The position numbers and the translations under genes are program-made. Of a stretch of DNA of 64,000 nucleotides, positions 35,080-47,809 are shown in pieces (within the stretch, counting starts at the first letter, position 1; every line of letters begins with the position of its first letter). A model generated the notes under the pieces. It was not told the DNA's origin and did no database searches. It saw only the letters and a list, made by a program, of their open reading frames with translations. The stretch comes from Pseudomonas sp. N40(2020) (GTDB lineage Bacteria > Pseudomonadota > Gammaproteobacteria > Pseudomonadales > Pseudomonadaceae). The stretch covers positions 1 to 64,000 of the forward strand of contig NZ_JACSZV010000033.1 in assembly GCF_014472415.1 (NCBI RefSeq). Reading direction: 5' to 3'.

Positions 35080-35437
35080 TCGGCTGCAGCTCTTGATCTT
35101 GATCCACAGGCCCCGTCGGCAGGCTGAGTGGAGGGATTCATCCGGGGGGGTAGGCGCGCAGCGCCGTTCGACGAAGTCGAACTCATCGAGAGGAGGTGCA
35201 GCGAAGCAAACCGGAGGCGATGCCCCCGGATGAAACCCGGAGCGAAGGAACCCCGAGCGTTAGCGAGTGGGCCGAACGTTGGGGCACAGACCTTTGGTTA
35301 CTTTGGGGCGTTTGCCAAAGTGACTCGCTGTAAGAGCGAAACCGCCAGCGGCAGCACCCGAAGAAATGGATATTCACCCAGTCAGCCAGAACATGGTCGC
35401 CTGTCAGGGCGCCATCGCCAGCAGGCTGGCTCCCACA
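35080..35437. repeat. Dispersed intergenic repeat region with a solo REP at its end
   Basis: The stretch 35080-35385 has no plausible gene. Segments such as CTTTGGTTACTTTGGGGCG and GCCAAAGTGACTCGCTG look like a long intergenic repeat I have come to expect in Pseudomonas genomes. At 35411-35437 a single GCCAGCAGGCTGGCTCCCAC REP follows, and a partial REP arm (TCGCTGGCAAGCTCCCACA) lies near 35000. The whole 34978-35525 gap therefore holds repeats and one terminator only. Confidence 0.5.
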
Positions 35438-35475
35438 TTTGAATGAGCTAACCCCTCAAATCGGGGGCAACAAAA

Positions 35476-35506
35476 AACCCGCTGAAATCACTCTCAGCGG
35501 GTTTTT
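35476..35506. terminator. Bidirectional terminator behind the YqfO gene
   Basis: AACCCGCTGA/TCAGCGGGTT with 8-nt loop, with T-runs in both directions. It lies 20 bp behind the minus-strand YqfO-like gene. Confidence 0.88.
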
Positions 35507-35525
35507 CATTCCAGCGGCAGAAAGA

Positions 35526-35837
35526 TCAGAAATCCTCCAGCCGCCACACTTCATAAGCCGGCGTCTCATACGGATGACTGAGCTTCAACGCCGCCACAAC
35601 AGCAACGATCAACTCATCCGCCACCACAAGCTCAACCTTCCATTCCTCAACCCGCTCGACCTGCCCTGCTTGCCCAATAAACGGCTGACTGCCATCCAAA
35701 GGCCGAAACTGGCCAGACCCAAGCACCTGCCAAGCACAGTGGTCATAGTCACCGATCCGCCCACCACCGGCAGCGAACACAGCCCCTTTGACCACCTCGA
35801 CATGACTGTCAGGAACAAAAAACCCAAGCTTGTACAC
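35526..35837 (-). CDS. YqfO family protein (NIF3/CutA-like domain)
   Basis: 103 aa. It corresponds to the PII/CutA-like insertion domain of NIF3-family proteins as a free-standing protein: MYKLGFFVPDSHVEVVKGAV at the start, then GRIGDYDHCAWQVLG and GQFRPL, and the C-terminal LKLSHPYETPAYEVWRL. The function is unknown. It is 5 bp behind purL and probably co-transcribed with it. Confidence 0.88.
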   Translation of the reverse strand: MYKLGFFVPDSHVEVVKGAVFAAGGGRIGDYDHCAWQVLGSGQFRPLDGSQPFIGQAGQVERVEEWKVELVVADELIVAVVAALKLSHPYETPAYEVWRLEDF

Positions 35838-35842
35838 GACGC

Positions 35843-38800
35843 TTAGTTAACCCACACACGAGCATTACGGAACATACGCATCCAAGGTGCGTCCTCGTTC
35901 CAGTCTTCCGAACGCCACGAGTTTTGCACCGCGCGGAACACACGCTCCGGGTGCGGCATCATGATCGTCACACGGCCATCACGGCTGGTGAGACCAGTAA
36001 TCCCGCGCGGCGAACCGTTCGGGTTGGCCGGATACGATTCAGTGACCTTGCCATGGTTGTCGACGAAACGCATCGCCACACAACCGGACAGATCCGCTTC
36101 CAGCAATGCTTCTTCGCTGGAGAACTCGGCATGACCTTCACCGTGAGCGATGGCGATCGGCATACGCGAACCGGCCATGCCCTGCAGGAAGATCGAGTTC
36201 GACTCCTGAACCTGAACCATCGCCACACGCGCTTCGAACTGCTCGGAGCGGTTGCGCACGAAGTGCGGCCAGAACTCGCTGCCCGGGATCAGCTCGTGCA
36301 GGTTGGACATCATCTGGCAACCGTTGCACACGCCGAGGGTGAAACTGTCGTTGCGCTCGAAGAAGCCCTGGAACGCATCGCGGGCGCGGCTGTTGAACAG
36401 TGCAGACTTGGCCCAGCCCTCACCGGCGCCGAGTACGTCGCCGTAGGAGAAACCACCGCACGCCACCAGACCTTTGAACTCGTTCAGATCGACACGGCCG
36501 GCCAGAATATCGCTCATGTGCACGTCGATCGCGTTGAAACCGGCGCGGTCGAACGCGGCCGCCATTTCCACCTGACCGTTGACGCCCTGCTCACGCAGCA
36601 CGGCAACCTGTGGGCGAATGCCTTTCTTGATGTAAGGCGCAGCGACGTCCTGGTTGACGTCGTAGCTGAGCTTGACGCTCAGGCCCGGATTGTCTTCTTC
36701 CAGCAGCACGTCGAACTCTTGCTCGGCGCAGTCGGCGTTGTCGCGCAGACGCTGGATCTGGTAGCTGGTTTCAGCCCACTGACGTTGCAGCAGACGACGC
36801 TGGCCTTCGAACACGGTGTCACCGTTGAAGGTGATGTTGATCTGGCCATTGTTCATCGGCTGACCGATCACCGAAACGCAGTCGCCCAGACCGGCAGCGC
36901 TGAACTGCGCGAGGATATCTGGCGTGGCGTCCTGACGAACCTGAATCACCGCACCCAGTTCTTCGTTGAACAGGATGGCGGCGATTTCGGCCGAGGATTC
37001 GGCAACGCTGTCGAGGTTCAGGCTCAGACCGCAGTGGCCGGCGAAGGCCATTTCCACCACGGACGTCAGCAGACCACCGTCGGAGCGGTCGTGGTAAGCC
37101 AGCAGGTGACCGTCGGCGTTAAGGCCTTGAATCACTGCGAAGAAGGCTTTCAGGTCTTCTGCGTCATCGACGTCCGGCGCGTGTTTGCCGAGCTTGCCGT
37201 GAACCTGAGCGAGGATCGAGGCGCCCATACGGTTCTGGCCGCGACCGAGGTCGATCAGGATCAGGTCGGTGGTGCCCTTGTCCATGCGCAGTTCCGGGGT
37301 CAGGGTCTGACGGATGTCAGCCACTGGCGCGAAACCGGTCACGATCAGCGACATCGGCGAGGTCACGGTTTTTTCTTCGCCGTTGTCATTCCAGCGGGTG
37401 GCCATGGACATCGAGTCCTTGCCGACCGGAATGGTGATGCCCAGCTCAGGGCACAGCTCCATGCCGACCGCTTTCACGGTGTCGTACAGACGCGCGTCTT
37501 CGCCCGGGTGGCCGGCAGCAGACATCCAGTTCGCCGACAGTTTGATGTCGGAGAGCTTGTTGATGCGCGAAGCGGCAATGTTGGTCAGGGTTTCGCCGAT
37601 GGCCATGCGGCCCGACGCCGGGGCGTCCAGCAGTGCCAGCGGAGTACGCTCGCCCATCGCCATCGCTTCACCGGTGTAAACGTCGAAACTGGTGGCGGTG
37701 ACGGCAACGTCAGCCACCGGAACCTGCCATGGGCCGACCATTTGGTCACGGGCCACAAGGCCGGTGATGGTGCGGTCGCCAATGGTGATCAGGAAGCTCT
37801 TGCTCGCCACGGCCGGGTGATGCAAAACGCGCTCGATGCTTTCAGTGATGTCGAGGTTCGACGGATCGAAGTCATCGCCCAGCTCGGCTTCACGAACCAC
37901 CGAACGGTGCATGCGTGGCGCCTTGCCCAGCAACACTTCCAGTGGCATGTCCACCGGGTTGTTGCCGAAGTGGCTGTCGGTCACGGTCAGTTGCGGCTCG
38001 GCGGTGGCTTCACCGACGACGGCAAACGGGCAACGCTCACGTTCGCAGATCGCCTGGAAGCGCTCGAAGTCTTCCGGGCCAACGGCCAGAACGTAACGCT
38101 CCTGGGATTCGTTGGACCAGATTTCGTGCGGGGCCATGCCCGGCTCGTCGTTTGGAATGTTGCGCAGTTCGAAACGACCACCGCGGTCGCCGTCGTTGAC
38201 CAGTTCCGGGAAAGCGTTGGACAGACCGCCCGCGCCAACGTCGTGGATGAAGCTGATCGGGTTCTTGTCACCCAGTTGCCAGCAACGGTCGATGACTTCC
38301 TGGCAACGACGCTCCATTTCAGGGTTTTCACGCTGCACGGAAGCGAAGTCCAGATCCGCCGAGCTGGTGCCGGTGGCCATGGAGGAAGCGGCGCCGCCAC
38401 CCAGACCGATCAGCATCGCCGGGCCACCGAGCACGATCAGCTTGGAGCCAACGACGATCTCGCCTTTCTTGACGTGTTCTTCGCGGATGTTGCCCATGCC
38501 GCCGGCCAACATGATCGGCTTGTGGTAACCGCGAACTTCGTCACCGTGCGGGGTGGTGATCGATTGTTCGAAGGTACGGAAGTAGCCGGTCAGGGCCGGA
38601 CGACCGAATTCGTTGTTGAACGCGGCACCGCCCAGCGGACCTTCGATCATGATGTCCAGCGCAGTGACGATGCGCTCAGGCTTGCCGTACGGCACTTCCC
38701 ACGGCTGTTCGAAGCCAGGGATTTGCAGGTTGGACACGGTGAAACCGGTCAGGCCAGCCTTTGGCTTGGCGCCACGACCGGTTGCACCTTCGTCGCGGAT

Positions 38801-39739
38801 CTCGCCACCGGAACCGGTGGATGCGCCCGGGAACGGGGCAATCGCGGTCGGGTGGTTGTGGGTTTCAACCTTCATCAGGATGTGCACCGGCTCCTGCACC
38901 GCGCCGTACTGGCGGGTTTCAGGGTTCGGGAAGAAACGGCCGGCAACGTTGCCGACGATCACCGAGGCGTTGTCCTTATAAGCCGAAAGAACGCCTTCGC
39001 TGTGCATCACGTAGGTGTTCTTGATCATGCCGAACAGGCTTTTTTCCTGGTTCTCACCATCAATATCCCAACTGGCGTTGAAGATCTTGTGGCGGCAGTG
39101 CTCGGAGTTGGCCTGAGCGAACATCATCAGTTCGATGTCGTGCGGATTACGCTTGAGGCCATTGAAGGCATCGACCAGATAGTCGATCTCGTCTTCGGCC
39201 AGGGCCAGGCCCAGCTCGGTGTTGGCCTTTTCCAGCGCGGCGCGACCGCCGCCGAGGATGTCGATCGCGGTCAGCGGCTTCGGTTCGGCGTGGCTGAACA
39301 GACCGGCAGCCTGTTCGAGGTTGGCCAGAACGATCTGGGTCATGCGGTCATGCAGGACATCGGCAATCTGCTGCGCTTCGGCTTCGCTGAACTGACCGGC
39401 CACGTAGAACGCGATACCGCGCTCCAGACGCTGGATCTTGCTCAGGCCGCAGTTGCGGGCGATGTCGCTGGCCTTGCTCGACCATGGCGAGATGGTGCCG
39501 AAACGCGGCAACACCAGGAACAGACGGCCGGTCGGCTCTTGAACCGGAACGCTTGGACCGTACTTCAGAAGGCGCGCAAGCACCTGCTGTTCGTCGCCGG
39601 TCAGGACGCCGGTGACTTCGGCGAAGTGAGCGAATTCAGCATACAAGCCACTGACAGCCGGAACCTTCTGGCTCAGTTGCTCAAGGAGTTTGCTGTGGCG
39701 AAAGGCAGAAAGGGCAGGAGCGCCGCGCAGGATCAACAT
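35843..39739 (-). CDS. purL: Phosphoribosylformylglycinamidine synthase PurL (single-chain type)
   Basis: 1298 aa, the large gamma-proteobacterial FGAR amidotransferase. It turns FGAR, glutamine and ATP into FGAM (purine step four). An N-terminal PurS-like part is followed by two AIRS-type halves (for example [43 protein letters not shown] near 880) and a C-terminal class I glutaminase (about 1040-1298) with the nucleophile Cys in [13 protein letters not shown] and the His/Glu pair in [10 protein letters not shown] and PHPERVFRA. It diverges from mltF. Confidence 0.98.
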   Translation of the reverse strand: MLILRGAPALSAFRHSKLLEQLSQKVPAVSGLYAEFAHFAEVTGVLTGDEQQVLARLLKYGPSVPVQEPTGRLFLVLPRFGTISPWSSKASDIARNCGLSKIQRLERGIAFYVAGQFSEAEAQQIADVLHDRMTQIVLANLEQAAGLFSHAEPKPLTAIDILGGGRAALEKANTELGLALAEDEIDYLVDAFNGLKRNPHDIELMMFAQANSEHCRHKIFNASWDIDGENQEKSLFGMIKNTYVMHSEGVLSAYKDNASVIVGNVAGRFFPNPETRQYGAVQEPVHILMKVETHNHPTAIAPFPGASTGSGGEIRDEGATGRGAKPKAGLTGFTVSNLQIPGFEQPWEVPYGKPERIVTALDIMIEGPLGGAAFNNEFGRPALTGYFRTFEQSITTPHGDEVRGYHKPIMLAGGMGNIREEHVKKGEIVVGSKLIVLGGPAMLIGLGGGAASSMATGTSSADLDFASVQRENPEMERRCQEVIDRCWQLGDKNPISFIHDVGAGGLSNAFPELVNDGDRGGRFELRNIPNDEPGMAPHEIWSNESQERYVLAVGPEDFERFQAICERERCPFAVVGEATAEPQLTVTDSHFGNNPVDMPLEVLLGKAPRMHRSVVREAELGDDFDPSNLDITESIERVLHHPAVASKSFLITIGDRTITGLVARDQMVGPWQVPVADVAVTATSFDVYTGEAMAMGERTPLALLDAPASGRMAIGETLTNIAASRINKLSDIKLSANWMSAAGHPGEDARLYDTVKAVGMELCPELGITIPVGKDSMSMATRWNDNGEEKTVTSPMSLIVTGFAPVADIRQTLTPELRMDKGTTDLILIDLGRGQNRMGASILAQVHGKLGKHAPDVDDAEDLKAFFAVIQGLNADGHLLAYHDRSDGGLLTSVVEMAFAGHCGLSLNLDSVAESSAEIAAILFNEELGAVIQVRQDATPDILAQFSAAGLGDCVSVIGQPMNNGQINITFNGDTVFEGQRRLLQRQWAETSYQIQRLRDNADCAEQEFDVLLEEDNPGLSVKLSYDVNQDVAAPYIKKGIRPQVAVLREQGVNGQVEMAAAFDRAGFNAIDVHMSDILAGRVDLNEFKGLVACGGFSYGDVLGAGEGWAKSALFNSRARDAFQGFFERNDSFTLGVCNGCQMMSNLHELIPGSEFWPHFVRNRSEQFEARVAMVQVQESNSIFLQGMAGSRMPIAIAHGEGHAEFSSEEALLEADLSGCVAMRFVDNHGKVTESYPANPNGSPRGITGLTSRDGRVTIMMPHPERVFRAVQNSWRSEDWNEDAPWMRMFRNARVWVN

Positions 39740-39781
39740 CTTCGGGACAGCCTCGGGAAGGGGTGTGCTTTGAGGCCGTGC

Positions 39782-39787
39782 ATTCTA
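39782..39787 (-). promoter_or_regulatory. Possible -10 element of purL
   Basis: On the minus strand TAGAAT lies about 45 nt before the purL ATG. The -35 region at 17-nt spacing reads GTGATG, a weak match. No clear PurR-type palindrome was found in 39740-40024. Confidence 0.35.
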
Positions 39788-39958
39788 GCCTAAACCGCCT
39801 TCAACATCACCCGAAACGCTACGCACGGTTGCACTCGCATGTCGATCTGTGTTTCTGATTCGTGAGTCAAATTTAACCGGCCTGTGAAGACGGCTTATTT
39901 TTACTGTAACAAAATGCCCTTCGGCCCCATTTCTGCGGGGTTTTGTCCGGTTTTGTGA

Positions 39959-41485
<1,527 letters not shown>

Positions 41486-41503
41486 CAGACACCCCAAATC
41501 CAA

Positions 41504-41601
41504 TGTAGGAGTGAGCCTGCTCGCGATAGCGGTATGTCAGCCAATTTAATGTTGTCTGATACACCGCTATCTCGAGCAGGCTCACTCCTACAGGGTTTTT
41601 T
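41504..41601 (+). repeat. REP pair that doubles as mltF terminator
   Basis: Inverted arms 41504-41532 and 41563-41592 (TGTAGGAGTGAGCCTGCTCG, extended by the matching CGATAGCGGT/ACCGCTAT) are followed by GGGTTTTTTT at 41593-41601. A stem plus T-run makes a plausible Rho-independent terminator for mltF. Confidence 0.75.
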
Positions 41602-41610
41602 TGTTGATGC

Positions 41611-42354
41611 TTAGGCCTTGGCAGCTGCCAGAATCAGCGCTTTCATCTCGGACACCGCAGACTTGAAGCCAACGAACAACGCATGCGCCACCAGCGCATG
41701 ACCGATGTTCAGTTCGTTGATGCCCTTGATCGCCGCGACGGCTTCGACGTTGTGGTAGTGCAGGCCATGGCCGGCGTTGACGATCAGGCCCTGAGCCAGA
41801 CCAAACGCTACACCGTCCGCCACACGCTTCAATTCTTCAGCGACTTCGGTCGGGGTCTCGGCGTCGGCATAACGCCCGGTGTGCAGTTCGATGGCCGGCG
41901 CACCAACACGCTTCGAGGCAGCAATCTGGCGCTCGTCGGCATCGATGAACAGCGACACTTCGCTGCCGATCTTCGACAGACGCTCGACCGCAGCCTTGAT
42001 CCGCGCTTCCTGCCCCGCGACATCCAGACCGCCTTCGGTGGTCAGTTCCTGACGGGTTTCCGGGACCAGGCAGATGTGCGCCGGACGGATGAGCTCGGCG
42101 AACGCCATCATTTCTTCGGTGACGCCCATTTCGAAGTTCATGCGGGTTTGCAGCACATCCTTGAGCAAGAGCACGTCGCGCTCCTGAATGTGGCGGCGGT
42201 CTTCACGCAAGTGCACGGTGATGCCGTCGGCGCCCGCCTCTTCCGCGTCCAGCGCCGCCTTGACCGGATCCGGGTAGCGCGTGCCACGGGCCTGACGCAG
42301 GGTGGCGACGTGGTCGATGTTCACGCCAAGAAGAATGCGATTGCTGGTGGTCAC
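41611..42354 (-). CDS. pdxJ: Pyridoxine 5'-phosphate synthase PdxJ
   Basis: 247 aa. TIM-barrel enzyme that condenses 1-deoxyxylulose-5-P with 3-amino-1-hydroxyacetone-1-P to pyridoxine-5-P in vitamin B6 synthesis. The start [18 protein letters not shown] carries the metal/catalytic His region. [25 protein letters not shown] and [11 protein letters not shown] are typical. The start is GTG 42354 with AGGAG 8 nt upstream; the frame before it overlaps the gap behind recO. Last gene of the lepA-to-pdxJ cluster. Confidence 0.97.
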   Translation of the reverse strand: MTTSNRILLGVNIDHVATLRQARGTRYPDPVKAALDAEEAGADGITVHLREDRRHIQERDVLLLKDVLQTRMNFEMGVTEEMMAFAELIRPAHICLVPETRQELTTEGGLDVAGQEARIKAAVERLSKIGSEVSLFIDADERQIAASKRVGAPAIELHTGRYADAETPTEVAEELKRVADGVAFGLAQGLIVNAGHGLHYHNVEAVAAIKGINELNIGHALVAHALFVGFKSAVSEMKALILAAAKA

Positions 42355-42401
42355 GGATGCGCTCCTGAATTTAGAGATTCGGCGCACAGCATACGGGGTG
42401 A

Positions 42402-43091
42402 TCAGGGCTTGCGAAACAGTTCGCGACTGACAAGCGGACGACCGCCCAGGTGAACAGCCAAGGCTTGACGCATCAGACGTTTGGCGGCTGAGAGTGCGCC
42501 GGGGGCTGACCAGTCGGCTTCGGCCATGGCCAACAATTCAACACCGTTGAACAGGCCAGGTTGCAGCAGGTAAACGCGCTCAAGGCCAGCGTCCACTTGC
42601 AGACGATAGAGACCGTCCGGTGCCACCGCTTCGCCGTGGATATCGGTGTTCATGGAAAAGCCATAACCGAGATCATCCAGCAGGCGCCATTCGAAGGAGC
42701 GCAACAAGGGCTCCAGCGGCCGACCTTCGGCCAGGGCCAGCAAGGTCGCGGCGTAGTGATCGAACACCGCCGGATGCGGATCTTCGGCGGGTAGCAAACG
42801 GATCAACAGCTCATTGAGGTAGAGACCACTGAACAACGCCTCGCCGACCATCCACGTCGCGTTACCGGCACTTTCCATGCGCCCGACATTCTTCAACTCG
42901 CCCTTGCCGCGAAACTCGACTTCCAGCGGCACGAATGGCCGCGCCAACGTTCCGGCCTTGCCCCGCGCACTGCGCAACACCGCCCGCAGCCGACCTTGCG
43001 GCGTGAGGAAGTCCACCAACGCGCTGGTTTCGCGGTAGGCGCGAGAGTGCAGGACGTAGGCGGGTTGGGCGGGAGGTGGGCTTTGCGACAT
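42402..43091 (-). CDS. recO: DNA repair protein RecO
   Basis: 229 aa. Works with RecR and RecF to load RecA on SSB-coated DNA. An N-terminal OB-fold ([29 protein letters not shown]) is followed by a helical C-terminal part ([32 protein letters not shown]). The zinc cysteines of some RecO proteins are absent, as is common in pseudomonads. Separated from era by a REP pair; pdxJ follows after 47 bp. Confidence 0.95.
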   Translation of the reverse strand: MSQSPPPAQPAYVLHSRAYRETSALVDFLTPQGRLRAVLRSARGKAGTLARPFVPLEVEFRGKGELKNVGRMESAGNATWMVGEALFSGLYLNELLIRLLPAEDPHPAVFDHYAATLLALAEGRPLEPLLRSFEWRLLDDLGYGFSMNTDIHGEAVAPDGLYRLQVDAGLERVYLLQPGLFNGVELLAMAEADWSAPGALSAAKRLMRQALAVHLGGRPLVSRELFRKP

Positions 43092-43121
43092 GAGCGCTTT
43101 TTCTCGGTCGGAGATTGCAAA

Positions 43122-43200
43122 AAAGATCGCAGCCTTCGGCAGCTCCTACAGGTTTACACAATCCACTGTAGGAGCTGCCGAAGGCTGCGATCTTTTGATC
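43122..43200. repeat. REP pair between era and recO
   Basis: Arms AAAGATCGCAGCCTTCGGCA (43122 on, to 43151) and the inverted copy 43166-43200 around a 14-nt spacer; the arms are close to identical. It interrupts an otherwise tight operon. Confidence 0.9.
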
Positions 43201-43211
43201 TTTTGAGCCGC

Positions 43212-44114
43212 TTACAGGTCGCCGTAACCCAGCGAACGCAGCGCACGCTCGTCGTCGGACCAACCGCCCTTCACCTTGACCCACAGGTTGAGCATGATCT
43301 TGGAGTCAAACAGCAACTCCATGTCCTTGCGCGCTTCGGTGCCGATGCGTTTGATGCGCTCGCCCTTGTCGCCAATGATGATCTTCTTCTGGCCATCACG
43401 TTCGACGAGAATCAGCGCATGGATATGCAGGGTTTTGCCCTGCTGCTTGAACTCTTCGATCTCGACGGTGATCTGGTACGGCAGCTCGGCGCCCATCTGG
43501 CGCATGATTTTTTCGCGCACCAGTTCAGCGGCGAGGAAACGGCTGCTGCGGTCGGTGATCTGGTCTTCCGGGAAGAAGTGATCGTTTTCCGGCAGGTGAT
43601 CGGCAATCACCTTTTCCAGCGCCTCAAGGTTGTGCCCGTGCTGCGCGGAGATAGGGATGATCTGCGCGTTCGGCAGCTGTTCCTGCAACCAGCTCAGGTG
43701 CGGCATCAATTCGGCTTTGTCTTCGATGCGGTCGGTCTTGTTCAGCGCGACGATCAGCGGGCCGGTCACGTACTGCACGCGCTCCAGCACCATCTGGTCT
43801 TCTTCGGTCCACTTGGTGCGATCGACCACGAAGATCACCACGTCGACATCTTTCAACGCCGCCGAAGCGGTCTTGTTCATGTAACGGTTGAGAGCCTTTT
43901 CGCCACCCTTGTGCATGCCGGGGGTGTCGACATAGATCGCCTGCACGTCACCCTCGGTCTTGATCCCGAGCATGTTGTGACGGGTGGTCTGCGGCTTGCG
44001 CGAGGTGATCGCCAGTTTCTGGCCAAGGATATGGTTCAGCAGCGTGGACTTGCCCACGTTGGGACGGCCGACGATGGCAACGTAGCCACAGCGAGTTGCG
44101 TTTGTATCAGTCAT
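43212..44114 (-). CDS. era: GTPase Era
   Basis: 300 aa. Essential GTPase that binds the 3' end of 16S rRNA during 30S maturation. G1 is [16 protein letters not shown]3 DTPGMH, G4 NKTD, and the C-terminal KH domain has [21 protein letters not shown] 44114 has GGAG 7 nt upstream and overlaps the end of rnc by 8 bp; the upstream ATG at 44120 is too close to that site. Confidence 0.97.
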   Translation of the reverse strand: MTDTNATRCGYVAIVGRPNVGKSTLLNHILGQKLAITSRKPQTTRHNMLGIKTEGDVQAIYVDTPGMHKGGEKALNRYMNKTASAALKDVDVVIFVVDRTKWTEEDQMVLERVQYVTGPLIVALNKTDRIEDKAELMPHLSWLQEQLPNAQIIPISAQHGHNLEALEKVIADHLPENDHFFPEDQITDRSSRFLAAELVREKIMRQMGAELPYQITVEIEEFKQQGKTLHIHALILVERDGQKKIIIGDKGERIKRIGTEARKDMELLFDSKIMLNLWVKVKGGWSDDERALRSLGYGDL

Positions 44115-44796
44115 TGCCATTCTCCACGCCCAGGGCAATCAGTGCTGCGGCGGCCGCTACCTGTTCGGCAATACGACGACTCACACCCTGACCTCGGCTT
44201 TTTTCATTCAGTAAGACAACTTCGCACTCGACGAAGAAGGTTCGGCAGTGCGGCTCGCCCTGGATATCTACCACCTCGTAACGAGGCAACTCGCAACCGC
44301 GCGATTGCAGATGTTCCTGCAGACGGGTCTTGGGATCCTTGTTGGTGTCCACCAGCGTCAGGCCTTCGAACTCGCCGGCCAGCCAGGCCAGGACGCGCTC
44401 GCGGGCCATGTCCATGCCCGCGTCGAGGTAGATCGCACCGATCAACGCCTCAAGGGCATCGGCCAGAATCGATTCGCGACGGAAACCGCCGCTTTTCAGT
44501 TCACCGGAACCCAGACGCAGGTAATCACCCAGGTCGAAACCACGCGCCAGTACGGCCAGGGTCTCACCTTTCACCAGGCGTGCGCGCAAACGCGACAACT
44601 GGCCTTCGCGAGCCAGCGGGAAGCGATCGAACAACGCCTCGCCAGCGACGAAGTTGAGGATGGCATCGCCGAGAAATTCCAGGCGTTCGTTGTTGCGCCC
44701 GGCAAAACTGCGGTGCGTGAGGGCCAGGACCATGAGTTCCTGATCCTTGAAGGTGTAACCGAGCTGACGCTCGAGACGGCTTAAAGAGGCGCTCAC
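44107..44796 (-). CDS. rnc: Ribonuclease III
   Basis: 229 aa. Double-strand RNase for rRNA processing and mRNA decay. The catalytic signature is [20 protein letters not shown], with the second acidic site in [16 protein letters not shown]; the dsRNA-binding domain follows (about 155-225; [14 protein letters not shown]). The start is GTG 44796. The GTG overlaps a TGA that ends a short in-frame stretch upstream, a possible remnant of a lost gene. Confidence 0.96.
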   Translation of the reverse strand: MSASLSRLERQLGYTFKDQELMVLALTHRSFAGRNNERLEFLGDAILNFVAGEALFDRFPLAREGQLSRLRARLVKGETLAVLARGFDLGDYLRLGSGELKSGGFRRESILADALEALIGAIYLDAGMDMARERVLAWLAGEFEGLTLVDTNKDPKTRLQEHLQSRGCELPRYEVVDIQGEPHCRTFFVECEVVLLNEKSRGQGVSRRIAEQVAAAAALIALGVENGND

Positions 44797-44977
44797 GGTT
44801 TACCCACGCTGAGATCAAAGCTGGATTCCACCGCCATCGCCGGGATACGGCGCAGGCCTGGGACAATTAACGCTGTGTTCAAAAATTACGTCCTGAATAT
44901 CGTGGCTTCATGCCCTGGAGTCGATTGTAGCGACTCCAGAAATGCATTCGGCGCTGTGTTCAACAGCGCCGTGGTGA

Positions 44978-45832
44978 TTACTTGATCAGGCCAACCCGCG
45001 AGAAATTCGGCAGGTGGCTGAGTTTCGGTTCCGGCCAGCTCATCCAGACCGCGAAGGCCTTGCCGACGATATTCCGGTCGGGAACCATGCCCAGCAGATC
45101 CTTGGGAATGTTGGGATCATCCCAGTAGCGACTGTCGTTCGAGTTGTCGCGGTTGTCGCCCATCATGAAGAAGTGCCCGGCCGGCACGGTCCAGGTATGG
45201 TCCGGCGTGGCGCGGTAACGGCTCATTTCCTTGCGGATCAGGTGCTCGGCAGCGCCGAGTTTTTCCTTGTAGAGCTCTGCGCTGCCCAGCGTGCCCGGCT
45301 CGGAACCGACCATTTGCTCGGCAATCGACTCACCGTTGACGAACAGACGCTTGTCAGCGGTGTAACGCACCGTGTCGCCCGGCAGACCGACCACACGCTT
45401 GATGTAGTTGACGTTCGGGTCGCTCGGGTAGCGGAAGACCATCACATCGCCGCGCTGCGGATCACCGACTTCGATGATTTTCTTGTCGATCACCGGCAGG
45501 CGGATCCCGTAAGAAAACTTGTTCACCAGAATGAAGTCGCCGACGTCCAGGGTCGGTTTCATCGAGCCGGACGGAATCTGGAACGGCTCCACCAGGAACG
45601 AACGCAGCACCAACACGATGAACAACACCGGGAAGAACGACTTGCCGTATTCGACCAGCAGCGGCTCTTTGTTCAGCTTCTCGACCACCACGACGTCGGG
45701 CTGGCTGACACTGCCTTGATAAGAGGCAATGGCAGCACGCCGGCGGGGCGCCAGAATCAGCAGATCGAGCAACGCCAACAGGCCGCAGACGAACACGGCG
45801 ATGACCAGCAACAGCGGGAAATTTAGCGACAT
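44978..45832 (-). CDS. lepB: Signal peptidase I
   Basis: 284 aa. Cleaves Sec and Tat signal peptides at the outer face of the inner membrane. Two N-terminal TM segments (LLLVIAVFVCGLLALLDLLI shortened, and FFPVLFIVLVLRSFLV), the Ser nucleophile in QIPSGSMKPTL and the Lys in VNYIKRVVGLPGDTV; MGDNRDNSNDSRYW is the C-terminal signature. It follows lepA by 5 bp. A GGCGCTGT/ACAGCGCC stem (44948-44969) lies just behind its stop. Confidence 0.97.
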   Translation of the reverse strand: MSLNFPLLLVIAVFVCGLLALLDLLILAPRRRAAIASYQGSVSQPDVVVVEKLNKEPLLVEYGKSFFPVLFIVLVLRSFLVEPFQIPSGSMKPTLDVGDFILVNKFSYGIRLPVIDKKIIEVGDPQRGDVMVFRYPSDPNVNYIKRVVGLPGDTVRYTADKRLFVNGESIAEQMVGSEPGTLGSAELYKEKLGAAEHLIRKEMSRYRATPDHTWTVPAGHFFMMGDNRDNSNDSRYWDDPNIPKDLLGMVPDRNIVGKAFAVWMSWPEPKLSHLPNFSRVGLIK

Positions 45833-45837
45833 AGGAC

Positions 45838-47637
45838 CTAACTATCCAACCTGAGCACTGCAAGAAAGGCTTCTTGTGGAATTTCCACGTTGCCGACCTG
45901 CTTCATGCGTTTCTTACCGGCCTTTTGCTTCTCGAGCAGTTTCTTCTTACGGCTGACGTCACCACCGTAGCATTTGGCCAATACGTTCTTTCTGAGAGCC
46001 TTGACGGTTGTCCGGGCGACAATCTGACCGCCAATGGCGGCCTGGATGGCCACGTCGAACATCTGACGAGGAATCAGTTCTTTCATCTTCTCGGTCAACT
46101 GGCGACCTTTGAAGTGCGAGTTATCACGATGCACGATCAACGCCAGAGCATCGACCTTGTCGCCGTTGATCAGCACGTCCAGTTTCACCAGATTAGCCGA
46201 TTGATAACGATCGAAATGGTAATCCAGCGAAGCATAGCCGCGGCTGGTGGATTTGAGACGGTCGAAGAAGTCCAGAACCACTTCGTTCATCGGCAAGTCG
46301 TAAGTGACTTGCACCTGATTGCCGAGGAACAGCATGTCGACTTGAACGCCGCGTTTCTCGATGCACAGGGTGATGACGTTGCCCAAGTGTTCTTGCGGCA
46401 CCAGGATATTGGCGCGCACAATCGGCTCGCGCATGTCTTCGACGGCCGAGACATCCGGAAGCTTGGACGGGTTATCGACGTAAATCGTTTCACCGGTTTT
46501 CAGCACCAGTTCGAAGATTACCGTCGGCGCCGTGGTGATCAGGTCCAGGTCGTATTCGCGCTCGAGGCGCTCCTGGATGATTTCCATGTGCAGCATGCCG
46601 AGGAAGCCGCAACGGAAGCCGAAGCCCAAGGCGTCGGAACTTTCCGGGGTGTACTGCAGCGACGAGTCGTTCAGGGTCAGCTTCTGCAGCGCTTCGCGGA
46701 AATCTTCGAAGTCGTCGGAGCTGACCGGGAACAGACCGGCGTAAACCTGTGGCTGAATGCGCTTGAAGCCCGGCAGTACCGGAACATCCGGGGTCGAGCT
46801 CAGGGTCAGGGTGTCACCGACCGGCGCACCGTGAATGTCCTTGATGCTGGCGATGATGAAGCCCACTTCGCCGGCCTTGAGGTCTACGGTGGCGGTGTGT
46901 TTCGGATTGAAAACACCGACGCTGTCGACCAGATGGATCTTGCCGGTGGATTTCACCAGGATCTTGTCACCCTTCTTCACGCGGCCGTGACGCACGCGCA
47001 CCAGGGAGACAACGCCCAGGTAGTTGTCGAACCATGAGTCGATGATCAACGCTTGCAGCGGATCTTCGATATTGCCGGTTGGCGCAGGAATGGTGTGCAC
47101 CAGACGCTCAAGCACTTCGTCGACACCCAGGCCGGTCTTGGCGCTGCAGGTGACGGCGTCAGTGGCGTCGATGCCGATGATCTTTTCGATTTCGTCTTTG
47201 ACGCGATCAGGATCAGCCTGTGGCAGGTCGATCTTGTTCAGGACCGGCATGACCTCAAGGCCCTGCTCAATCGCGGTGTAGCAGTTGGCCACGGACTGGG
47301 CTTCGACGCCCTGACCGGCATCGACCACCAGCAAGGCACCTTCGCACGCAGCCAGGGAACGGCTGACTTCATAGGTGAAGTCTACGTGGCCCGGGGTGTC
47401 AATGAAGTTCAGCTGGTAGGTGACGCCATCTTTGGCTTTGTAATAAAGGGTAACGCTGTGGGCCTTGATGGTGATCCCGCGCTCACGCTCAAGATCCATG
47501 GAATCCAGTACCTGGGCTTCCATTTCACGCTCGGCCAGGCCGCCGCACATCTGGATGAAGCGATCGGCCAGCGTCGACTTGCCATGGTCAATGTGGGCGA
47601 TGATGGAGAAATTGCGGATATGACTCAAATCACTCAC
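45838..47637 (-). CDS. lepA: Elongation factor 4 (LepA)
   Basis: 599 aa, standard. Ribosome-bound GTPase involved in initiation or 30S assembly and recovery under ionic stress. G1 is [14 protein letters not shown]3 DTPGHVDF, G4 NKIDLP; the C-terminal domain ends with [20 protein letters not shown] and [10 protein letters not shown], specific for LepA. First gene of the lepA-lepB-rnc-era-recO-pdxJ run. Confidence 0.98.
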   Translation of the reverse strand: MSDLSHIRNFSIIAHIDHGKSTLADRFIQMCGGLAEREMEAQVLDSMDLERERGITIKAHSVTLYYKAKDGVTYQLNFIDTPGHVDFTYEVSRSLAACEGALLVVDAGQGVEAQSVANCYTAIEQGLEVMPVLNKIDLPQADPDRVKDEIEKIIGIDATDAVTCSAKTGLGVDEVLERLVHTIPAPTGNIEDPLQALIIDSWFDNYLGVVSLVRVRHGRVKKGDKILVKSTGKIHLVDSVGVFNPKHTATVDLKAGEVGFIIASIKDIHGAPVGDTLTLSSTPDVPVLPGFKRIQPQVYAGLFPVSSDDFEDFREALQKLTLNDSSLQYTPESSDALGFGFRCGFLGMLHMEIIQERLEREYDLDLITTAPTVIFELVLKTGETIYVDNPSKLPDVSAVEDMREPIVRANILVPQEHLGNVITLCIEKRGVQVDMLFLGNQVQVTYDLPMNEVVLDFFDRLKSTSRGYASLDYHFDRYQSANLVKLDVLINGDKVDALALIVHRDNSHFKGRQLTEKMKELIPRQMFDVAIQAAIGGQIVARTTVKALRKNVLAKCYGGDVSRKKKLLEKQKAGKKRMKQVGNVEIPQEAFLAVLRLDS

Positions 47638-47744
47638 GGATCAACACTCAAAAAGGCTGCAGGCATGGCCCGCCGAAAAATAGCCGGGAATTGTACCTGA
47701 TACACGGCGCAAGCGTCACGTTCGCCTGTCACCCGGATTGCATG

Positions 47745-47776
47745 CAAAAACGCCCCGATCGGTTGATCGAGGCGTT
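47745..47776 (-). terminator. Terminator of lptF-lptG
   Basis: AACGCCTCGATC/GATCGGGGCGTT with AACC loop, followed by TTTTTG on the minus strand, about 35 bp behind lptG and before the lepA start. Some pairs are G-U. Confidence 0.82.
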
Positions 47777-47809
47777 TCCGGGGCTAAGCAGAGGATGAAA
47801 GCTTGTTCA

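Noticed and set aside
35128-35442. 104-codon plus-strand frame in the intergenic repeat
   Set aside because: The frame runs through the non-coding repeat and into a REP copy, and has no recognisable protein features.
35924-39793. 1289-codon open frame on the plus strand
   Set aside because: It is the antisense shadow of purL, which has all family motifs in the other strand; the shadow protein is low-complexity, rich in His, Arg and Val, and matches nothing.
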